Position numbers and translations under genes: made by a program. Source: Rivularia sp963920925 (GTDB lineage: Bacteria > Cyanobacteriota > Cyanobacteriia > Cyanobacteriales > Nostocaceae). Taken from it: a stretch of DNA of 64,000 nucleotides. Within the stretch, counting starts at the first letter, position 1. Each line of letters opens with the position of its first letter. The DNA lies in NCBI RefSeq assembly GCF_963920925.1, contig NZ_CAWUDI010000019.1:1-64000 (forward strand), in the 5' to 3' direction. Under the pieces are notes generated by a model that saw nothing but the letters and a program-made list of their open reading frames with translations, had not been told where the DNA came from and searched no databases. Of this stretch, positions 53,747 through 62,300 are shown one piece after another.

Positions 53747-55561
53747 ATGACTGACGTTCCCGCTTCTCGCATTCGTAATTTTTGCATTATTGCTCACATT
53801 GACCACGGTAAATCAACTTTGGCTGACCGTCTTCTGCAAGCCACTGGTACGGTGGAAAATCGGCAGATGAAGGAGCAGTTTCTCGATAATATGGATTTGG
53901 AACGGGAGCGCGGCATTACTATCAAGCTGCAAGCGGCTCGGATGAATTACAAGGCTAAGGATGGTCAGGAATATGTACTCAATCTGATTGATACTCCCGG
54001 TCACGTTGATTTCTCTTATGAGGTGTCCCGCAGCTTGGTAGCTTGTGAGGGAGCCTTATTAGTTGTAGATGCTTCTCAAGGTGTAGAAGCTCAAACTTTA
54101 GCTAACGTTTATTTGGCAATCGAGAACGATTTAGAAATTATCCCGGTATTAAATAAAATTGATTTACCGGGTGCCGAACCAGAACGGGTTGCTGGGGAAA
54201 TCGAAGAAGTTATCGGTTTGGATTGCAGCGGTGCGATTCTTGCTTCTGCTAAGGAGGGAATCGGCATTCCCGAAATTTTAGAAACAATTGTTGAACGAGT
54301 ACCGCAGCCCCAGAATAACATTGATGAGCCTTTACGAGCGTTAATTTTTGATAGTTATTATGATAGCTACCGGGGAGTAATTGTTTATTTCCGAGTCATG
54401 GATGGAAAAGTCAAGAAAGGCGATAAAGTCTATCTGATGGCTTCTGGTAAGGAATATGAAATTGATGAATTGGGGGTTCTTTCTCCGAGTCAAGTGCAAG
54501 TAGACGAACTTCACGCTGGGGAAGTAGGCTATTTCGCGGCGGCGATTAAAGCTGTGGAAGATGCGCGGGTAGGAGATACCATCACTTTAAGTAAGGATAA
54601 AGCGGCTAAAGCTTTACCTGGTTATGCGGAAGCTAACCCGATGGTATTTTGCGGGATGTTTCCGATTGATTCCGATCAGTTTAAGGATTTACGAGAAGCT
54701 TTAGATAAACTTAAGCTTAACGATGCAGCTTTACAATTTGAACCGGAAACTTCCAGCGCGATGGGTTTTGGTTTCCGTTGCGGATTCTTGGGTTTGCTGC
54801 ACATGGAAATTGTCCAAGAGCGTTTAGAGCGCGAGTATAACTTAGATTTAATTATTACTGCTCCTTCAGTAATTTACAAAGTAACTACTAATAAAGGTGA
54901 AGTAGTTTACATTGATAATCCCGCTACTCTGCCTTCTCCCAACGAACGAGAGAAAATTGAGGAACCCTACGTTAAAATTGAAATGATTACTCCTGAAGAA
55001 TACGTGGGAACCTTGATGGAGTTATCTCAAAATCGTCGGGGTGTGTTTAAAGATATGAAATATCTTACCCAAGGGCGGACTACATTAACCTACGAGTTAC
55101 CTTTAGCCGAAGTTGTCACCGACTTTTTCGATCAAATGAAATCTCGTTCTCGCGGTTATGCGAGTATGGAATATCAGCTAATTGGCTATCGTGAAAATCA
55201 TCTGGTGAAATTAGACTTGATGATCAACGGCGATCCAGTTGATTCTTTGGCGATGATTGTTCACCGCGATAAAGCTTATAATGTTGGGCGAGGGATGGCT
55301 GAGAAATTGAAAGAATTAATTCCCCGCCATCAGTTTAAAGTACCAATTCAAGCAGCTATTGGAAGTAAAATTATTGCTTCAGAACATATTCCAGCATTGC
55401 GGAAGGATGTATTAGCCAAATGTTATGGTGGTGATATTAGTCGTAAGAAGAAACTTTTGCAGAAGCAAGCTAAAGGTAAAAAGCGGATGAAATCTGTGGG
55501 TACCGTAGATGTTCCGCAGGAAGCATTTATGGCAGTATTAAAACTGGATCAAAATGCGTAA
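53747..55561 (+). CDS. lepA: elongation factor 4 (LepA)
   Basis: This 604-residue translational GTPase back-translocates or remodels stalled ribosomes. The G domain is complete: AHIDHGKSTLADRL (P-loop), RERGITIK (switch I), DTPGHVDF (G3), NKIDLPGAEP (G4) and SAKEGIGI (G5). EF-G-like domains II, III and V follow. The LepA-specific C-terminal domain ends with a lysine-rich stretch (SRKKKLLQKQAKGKKRMKSV) shared by all LepA proteins. Length and ATG start are canonical. Confidence 0.97.
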   Translation: MTDVPASRIRNFCIIAHIDHGKSTLADRLLQATGTVENRQMKEQFLDNMDLERERGITIKLQAARMNYKAKDGQEYVLNLIDTPGHVDFSYEVSRSLVACEGALLVVDASQGVEAQTLANVYLAIENDLEIIPVLNKIDLPGAEPERVAGEIEEVIGLDCSGAILASAKEGIGIPEILETIVERVPQPQNNIDEPLRALIFDSYYDSYRGVIVYFRVMDGKVKKGDKVYLMASGKEYEIDELGVLSPSQVQVDELHAGEVGYFAAAIKAVEDARVGDTITLSKDKAAKALPGYAEANPMVFCGMFPIDSDQFKDLREALDKLKLNDAALQFEPETSSAMGFGFRCGFLGLLHMEIVQERLEREYNLDLIITAPSVIYKVTTNKGEVVYIDNPATLPSPNEREKIEEPYVKIEMITPEEYVGTLMELSQNRRGVFKDMKYLTQGRTTLTYELPLAEVVTDFFDQMKSRSRGYASMEYQLIGYRENHLVKLDLMINGDPVDSLAMIVHRDKAYNVGRGMAEKLKELIPRHQFKVPIQAAIGSKIIASEHIPALRKDVLAKCYGGDISRKKKLLQKQAKGKKRMKSVGTVDVPQEAFMAVLKLDQNA

Positions 55562-55588
55562 TCCCCGTAATTACGCATTATTATGTAG

Positions 55589-55609
55589 AGACGTAGCAGT
55601 GCTACGTCT
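55589..55609. repeat. near-perfect palindrome after lepA
   Basis: AGACGTAGCA and TGCTACGTCT flank a single G. It resembles a common cyanobacterial dispersed hairpin and may also affect transcript ends. Confidence 0.6.
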
Positions 55610-55696
55610 TCCGTATTCAGGGTTTTATCGAATAATAATTTCCAATTTAGTGATCGGCGAGCAAGATGCTCTTATTACAGAAATTTTGATATAGGG

Positions 55697-55733
55697 AAAT
55701 CGCCCGTACTCGAAAATAGTGCGGGCGATTTTG
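55697..55733 (+). terminator. candidate terminator of lepA
   Basis: AAATCGCCCG and CGGGCGATTT form a perfect 10-bp stem with a 15-base loop, followed by TTG. It lies between convergent lepA and the beta-helix gene. The rest of 55562-55870 shows nothing else. Confidence 0.65.
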
Positions 55734-55870
55734 TTAAGAAGTTAGGATTATCTTTATAATACCGAAAAATTTAATTTTAGCTGCATATTAGTGAAGATTT
55801 AGGAATGCGGGAGTTAGTGCAATCCGTAGGAAATTCTAAGGTTTGGAGAACTGATACAAGAGGTCTTTTT

Positions 55871-58528
55871 TTAAACGGTAAAGTCCATTTTGATAATTAA
55901 ATCGTTATAGTCTTTATCGCCACCTTCGGGTAAGTCTTCAAAACCAAAGCTGTTGTCATCGAGTAAGCGGATGTGGTCAAAGTTATCAGTGTTTGCCCCT
56001 TGATATGCGAAATATACTTCTGCGCTGTTGTTGAGCGCATCAGCGAAGGTTCCGTCGATTATTATGAAGGGAGCAAATATGCTACCACTTTCAAATGTTC
56101 CATTGAATTGTGCTTGGTTATCGGTTTGCAGTAAGTCGAGGCTGGTTATCCGATTTTCTAGAGCTGCTTGTTTGTATCTTGAATCACCAGGATTGATTAT
56201 TTGATCGTTGACTTTAATGCCGCCGTTTGCATCGTTAATTATGTAAAAACCGATAAGGTTATCGTAGTCTGCATCACGGGTAACTTCGACAGAAGCTTTA
56301 ACTGTACCTATTTGGTTTCTTAAGTCTATTACTTCGATATTGTTGCTTTTTTGTAAGTTTGTACCGATAATTTCTAATTTATTAACGTCTGTTGATGGTT
56401 CAACGGGGGTGGTTTCGGGCAAAGTATCGCTACCACCAGTTACAGTATCGTTTCCACCAGTTAAAGTATCGCTACCACCAGTTACAGTATCGTTTCCACC
56501 AGTTAAAGTATCGCTACCACCAGTTACAGTGTCGTTTCCACCAGTTAAAGTATCACTACCACCAGTTAAAGTATCGTTTCCACCGGGTAAAGTATCGCTA
56601 TTGCCGGTAAAGGTCTGATTTGTGTTAATACTACTCTTAGTGTTGCTACCATCAACGGCAACCCAGGTAAAGTCTGAGTATTGGCTGCCAGTGCCTTGTA
56701 ATTGCAAGGAACTGTTTGCAGCCGAGTTTAATTGAGAAACGCCAATATCAGTACTAGTTAATCCAGAAGCAGCCCCATCAGTTGCAGTAAAACTTCCTTT
56801 GTAACTAAGGAATTGCACCGCGTTACCGTTATTATCTACTAAAGCTATACCATCTGGGCTTCCATTCTGCATTCCGCTGCTATCTACAGCAACTGTACCA
56901 AAACCACTACTTTGGTCGGAAATTGTACCACTTAAATCTATAGTGCTATAACTTGTTCCATTAGTTCCGTTGTAAAGAACAATTGACCATCCTGTAACAT
57001 CGGTTCCAGCAGTACCGGCAATTTCAATAAATTCATTGATATCGCTACCAGCATTATCGTAGTGAAATTCGTTAATAAAAACAGTACTTTGCTTGCTATC
57101 AGTAGAAACTGCTTTATACTCAACCGCACCAATATCAACATTACCATCAACGATGCGCTCGAATTTTTCACCCCGTTGTTCAAAAGGAATATTTTCGGTT
57201 ATATTACCGTCCCCATCTAAATCCGATTTATCGTCAGCAATATTGCTATTATTACCTGCATTAATTGCCGGACTTCCTTGTAAAAGTGCGTGAGTTTGTG
57301 TTGATCCGCCGTTATCTTTTAAAGTGTCTAATAATGGATCGATAGGTGCAGCTTGTGTACCTACTTTATCGCCGTTAGGATCATTAATAAATCCGCTTAC
57401 ACCTTCACCGTTGCCGATAAGGTTGCTGCCACCGCTTGTATTTATGCCAGTTACAGGTACCTTAATAGGCAAACCTTGAAAGGTTCCCTCAAGTTCAAAA
57501 TCATTTGCTAAGTCATCATTGTTCGTATTACCTGCAATAATACTGTTTGAAATAGTCGCATTACCAAAGTTCGCAATACCACCTCCAGCTAAATCAATAT
57601 TTTGTTGGCTTTGATTCTGGGCTGTATTATCTGTAATAGTACTATTAGTAATTGTTGCTGTTGCCTTTGAAAAAGTGTCAGGATTAATCGTATTAACTAA
57701 CCCACCACCACTTTCCGAAGCAGTATTACCACTAAGAGTACTGTTAATTAACTCAAGATTTGCATCATTACGAATTGCACCACCATTTCTAGCAGTGTTA
57801 CCGCTAAAGGTACTATTAATAATAGTTGCAGACGCGCCAGTATTAATTAATCCGCCACCACCACTTGTATCGCTGGTTCCAACAGACTCGTTATTAGCTA
57901 TCGTACTGTCAATAATAATTATTGTTCCGTTGTTGCGAATACCTCCACCATCATCTTCAGTTTTGTTATCAATAACTTCGGAATTTTCTATAGTTAAATT
58001 ACCGTCATTGAGAATCCCGCCACCGTCAGCATTAGCTTGGTTGTCTTTAACTACAACGTTTCTAACAGTTAAATTACCTTTGTTGTGGATACCACCACCG
58101 TTGTTATTGATGTCATTCTTATTATTATCGTTAATGTCAGTTACAGCATCTTGATTAGAAAAACCATTTTGAATGGTGAAACCGTCAAGAGTTGCGGTAC
58201 CACTGCTTAATGTAACTACAGTGTAGCTGTTATCGGTTTTTTCTTGGGTACCAATATCACCGCTGAGAATGGTTTCGTTCCCTTTAATATTTGTTCTTTT
58301 TGCTAAAGTATCTTCCGTTCCCGCAAAACCACCGTAGATAGTAACTCCATCTGGAAGTTGAAAGCTATCTGTACGATTGTCTCCCGGTGTGTAAGTACCT
58401 TTAGCTACCCAAATTTGATCGTTTACTTTAGCAACACTTAATGCCGATTGTAAGTCTTTAAATGCATTATCCCAGGAATCACCGTTACCGTTTTCTGGGG
58501 CATCGAATTTAACTCTATAAATAGTCAT
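55871..58528 (-). CDS. large exported beta-helix / lamin-tail / DUF4114 protein
   Basis: This is an 885-residue acidic protein. Residues 1-470 form a right-handed beta-helix of the choice-of-anchor/polymorphic-outer-membrane type, with many NSTxSGNTAxxxGG and GGGIxNxGNLTIxNS repeats. Residues about 485-640 are a lamin-tail-like domain (VFINEFHYDNAGSDINEFIE). Then come about eleven seven-residue repeats alternating SDTLTGG and NDTVTGG (about 645-715). The C-terminus carries a DUF4114 domain ending FEDLPEGGDKDYNDLIIKMD, a Ca-binding-like motif. There is no Sec signal peptide; type I secretion through a C-terminal signal is common for such cyanobacterial proteins, and that is my inference. A surface or extracellular role is likely. 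Confidence 0.88.
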   Translation of the reverse strand: MTIYRVKFDAPENGNGDSWDNAFKDLQSALSVAKVNDQIWVAKGTYTPGDNRTDSFQLPDGVTIYGGFAGTEDTLAKRTNIKGNETILSGDIGTQEKTDNSYTVVTLSSGTATLDGFTIQNGFSNQDAVTDINDNNKNDINNNGGGIHNKGNLTVRNVVVKDNQANADGGGILNDGNLTIENSEVIDNKTEDDGGGIRNNGTIIIIDSTIANNESVGTSDTSGGGGLINTGASATIINSTFSGNTARNGGAIRNDANLELINSTLSGNTASESGGGLVNTINPDTFSKATATITNSTITDNTAQNQSQQNIDLAGGGIANFGNATISNSIIAGNTNNDDLANDFELEGTFQGLPIKVPVTGINTSGGSNLIGNGEGVSGFINDPNGDKVGTQAAPIDPLLDTLKDNGGSTQTHALLQGSPAINAGNNSNIADDKSDLDGDGNITENIPFEQRGEKFERIVDGNVDIGAVEYKAVSTDSKQSTVFINEFHYDNAGSDINEFIEIAGTAGTDVTGWSIVLYNGTNGTSYSTIDLSGTISDQSSGFGTVAVDSSGMQNGSPDGIALVDNNGNAVQFLSYKGSFTATDGAASGLTSTDIGVSQLNSAANSSLQLQGTGSQYSDFTWVAVDGSNTKSSINTNQTFTGNSDTLPGGNDTLTGGSDTLTGGNDTVTGGSDTLTGGNDTVTGGSDTLTGGNDTVTGGSDTLPETTPVEPSTDVNKLEIIGTNLQKSNNIEVIDLRNQIGTVKASVEVTRDADYDNLIGFYIINDANGGIKVNDQIINPGDSRYKQAALENRITSLDLLQTDNQAQFNGTFESGSIFAPFIIIDGTFADALNNSAEVYFAYQGANTDNFDHIRLLDDNSFGFEDLPEGGDKDYNDLIIKMDFTV
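56418..56605. repeat. intragenic 21/42-bp tandem repeat
   Basis: Units of 21 bases (alternating two types, 42-base super-period) encode SDTLTGG/NDTVTGG heptapeptides inside the beta-helix gene. Units are almost identical at DNA level, so copy number may vary between strains. Confidence 0.85.
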
Positions 58529-59312
58529 TTTTTGAAGTTATTTTTGATAATGTTTTGCTATCTCTATTTTCTTCCCCTTTTTTGCGATTTATCTTCTGTA
58601 CGAATACGGGAATATATATGAATCTTTGGTTTTGTGGCAATCAAAAACAAAGCCCCCTTTTTTGCAAGGAGAGTTGCGGGAGTAATACGTCGATCGCATC
58701 AGCTAGTAAATTGGGTTAGACACGAGAGCCAATTTTAAATTTTAAACAGAATTTAGATTGATAAGTAGAGTAACCCAACATCCTCTAAGATCAAAATCTC
58801 GGATAATGTTGGGTTACGATGCAAGTTTAAATTATTTGTTGCTCCCCATATATATTGATGCGCCGTGAAGCCAACCTATGTTGTTAATATTTGGTAGCAC
58901 CGCAATTTTCACGCAATACTTTATATATACATGGTGCGTTAGACGCGAATACATATTTCGTTACAATCAAAATTGATCGTCGCGTCATAACGCACCCTAA
59001 AATTAAACAAAAATATCTCTCTCGATAAGATAACTTCAATCTCACGGTGGAATCAACACAATAACCCTACTGCTATGATTTATTTTCTACTTTTTATGTA
59101 AATATTCCAGATGACAAACTGTCATAAAATACCAAGATTTTTGTTCCCGGAAAGTATTAACTTCTTATTCCTATAGGAAAAAAATAGAAAGGTAAACAAT
59201 TGACCTTGTATAAACTGTTTAAAGGCGTATCATAATACCCAAAATATCTTTATTCATACAAAATAAAGATACTGGTTGAACGATATCGCGCTCTACCTAA
59301 ATTAAATCATTT
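58529..59312. other. divergent intergenic region with inverted repeats
   Basis: This carries a possible relic of repeat family A (about 58645-58690). It has an inverted repeat GTAACCCAACAT...ATGTTGGGTTAC (58770-58817) and a second inverted repeat, GGTGCGTTAGACGC with GCGTCATAACGCACC (58933-58996). No coding frame is supported. It should contain the promoters of the beta-helix gene and the TamB-like gene. Confidence 0.55.
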
Positions 59313-62300
59313 ATGACACCGCCAAATAACCCTCAAGATTCAACTTCAACTCCGCAAAGTCAACGGCGACGACGTGTTTGGCTGCGTAATGCTGTTAAAA
59401 TATTTGGTGCTTCTCTTGTGGGGTTGGGTGTTGCTGGCTATTTTGGCTTGGATTATTGGATTCGTCGCAAGTTACCACCTTTATTAGATCAGCAGCTAAC
59501 TGAATTTGTCAATCGTCCGGTAAAGGTTGGTGATGTAAAATTTTGGAGTTTGAGCGGTATTCGGTTGGAAAACTCTTCAATTCCAGCGACTGCAAATGAC
59601 CCAAATTATGTTAAAGCTAAAGCTGTAGATATCGGGATTAATCCAATTCCGCTGTTGTTTACTCAAACTCTCCCTTTGAGAATAACTTTAATTGAGCCGG
59701 ATGTTTATGTCGAGCAAGATAAACAGGGGGAATGGGTAAGGCTTAATTTAGATACGGGTGAGGGGGAGCTTCCCTTTGATATTGATGCGAAAATCAATTT
59801 ACGTAGAGCCAAAGTTGCTGTACTTCCTCAAGCTTTAAAAGATCCTTTTGCTGTCGAGGATATTAACGGCTATCTCAATTACAGTCAAAATAAAGCTTGG
59901 CAATTACAGTATGGTATTAATGCTCCAGTTGTGAAGGGGAAGGTAGATATTGATGGTGTTACTCAGCTAACTGATTATAAAAGTCGGATTAATGCCAGAA
60001 TTGATAATCTTTCCTTACCAGATTTAAGTAATTATGTCAAAGATAATCTTCCGGTAACGATTCCTAGCGGTTTGTTAAATGCCGATTTGGAAATTGATTT
60101 ACCGGGTTTATCGAAATTCGCTGAAACTCAAGTTGTCGGTAGCGCTAATTTACAGAAATTACAGGTAAAATCTCCACAGTTGAAAGTTCCCCTTAACGCT
60201 ACTGCTAATTTACAATTCGACGGGCAAAGCGTGAGTTTTAAGGATACTAGAGCTAATTACGGTAATTTAATTGCTGCGGTTTCTGGGGTTGCGGATTTAG
60301 ATAAAGGTTTTGATTTAAAGGTTAATACGAATTCTTTCGGTATTGGAAATCTGCTGCAAACAACTGCTTTAAAATCTCCTGTAAATATAAATGGCAATTT
60401 ACAAGCTGAGTTATTACTTAAGGGAGATGTGGAAAATCCGATTTTACTAGGTAATGTTGTCAGTCAAAAAGGGATAGTTGTTGATAAGACAGCATTTAGT
60501 AAAGTAAATACTGTTTTCGGGGGAAATTTTAAACAGTTTGTTTTACAAGAATTTCGCGCTACTCCCGCAACTGGTGGTAATATTATCGCGAAGGGTGAGG
60601 TTTCATTCCCGAAGTCGCTACCAGAAGTTAAGGATTTTAGTAAATCGAAAATAGCTTTAGATTTTGACGCTCGAATTGCTAATCCGGGGGCAATTGTTGC
60701 GAATTATGGCGTTACCGATGATATGCTAAAGTTGGGAAGATTATTGGCAGAAGGTGAAGTTAATGGTACGGTAGCAAATCCGCGAGGTGTTTTATCGTGG
60801 AAGTTACCGCAAGCTGAAGCCGATATTGTTGGAAGAGTTTCTGGTAGTGGTAATATTAGGTTAGCCCAAAATCTAATTACTTTAAATAATACGACTTTAC
60901 GAACTGCCGAAGGTAAGGTAAATGTTGATGGTAGAGCCAATTTAGCTACGAATAATTGGAATGCTTCTGTTAATGCAAATACTTTGGCTTTAAATCCGTT
61001 TTTGGCGAAAGTTGAAAATGTTGGCGAAAGGATTCAAGATACTCGTTTATTTTTACAGCGTGGCAACGTACAATTAGCGGGAAGTTTAAATAATTTCAAT
61101 CCTGCGAGCATTCGCGGCAATGCCGATTTAAATTTAAATGTTAACCAAGGTAATCTTGCCGTCAACGGTAATGTAAATCAAGGAATTTTGACGGCGAATG
61201 CCAATGTTAGGGGAATTGGTTTAAATAAACTTGTGCCGGAGTTGCCTTTAGCTGTGACGGTTGCCAATACTCAAGTTAATGTTTCGGGTAGGTTGAATGA
61301 GTTAATTAATTATCAATCGATTGATAGTTTAAATAGTTTTCGAGCTTCCGTTGATGGAAATTTGATTTTACCGGAAGTTAAGGGAAGGGGAAGAGTTGAT
61401 TTTAACGGTAGTGGGAATTTTGCAACCAAGAATTGGAATTTGGTAGCGAATGCGAATTCTTTACCTATAAGTACTTTATTATCGGCGGAGCAAAGAAAGC
61501 AATTTCGCTTAAATCAATTAAATCAACCAGTTACTTTACGAAGAGGTAATGTCAGATTAGCTGGAAATTTAGATATTATCAATGACTTTGACTTCAATAA
61601 GGTAAATGGTAATGCCAACTTAAATTTAGCTGTTAATAATGGTAGGCTTTTAGTTGACGGTAATTTGAATCAAGGTATATTGCAAGCGAATGTCAACGCG
61701 AATAGTATTCGAGCAAATGCGTTTTTACCAGAATTACCAATACCCGTTACGGTTGCGAATACCAGAGTTAATCTTTCTGGTAGGTTGCAGGATTTACTTG
61801 AATTGGAATCTTTTGATTCAAATAACCTAGATAAATTAAATAGTTTCCGAGCTACCGCCAATGGAAGATTAATTGTACCTGGCAGTAGAGGTGATATTAA
61901 TTTTAATGCGAATGGTAATTTAGCAACTAATAATTTACAAGCTGTTGTAAATGCAAATCGAATTTCGTTAAATCAACTTCTACCAGATACACCTTTACCT
62001 GTGACGGTGAATAATAGTAGAGTAAACGTCACTGGTAAGATAAATCAGCTTTTAGCAAATAACTTTGATAATCTTAACGCCGACGTTAATGCAAATCTGG
62101 GAGTTGCTCAAGGAAGTGTGAGAGCGATCGCCAACTTTAATAATGGTAGAATTGCCAGCAATATCAACGCCAATAACGTCAACACTCCTTTATTGTGTCG
62201 CAGTTTTGATATACAATGTCCCGAACTTTCCCAATTATCGGCTAAATTAAACTTAACCGGAGAAGTCAAACCTTTATTAGAAGGGAATCCGATTTTAATT

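Noticed and set aside
57675..58154. Plus-strand open frame of 159 codons
   Set aside because: It runs antisense to the beta-helix gene and is Pro/Leu-rich only because it is the complement of repetitive coding DNA.
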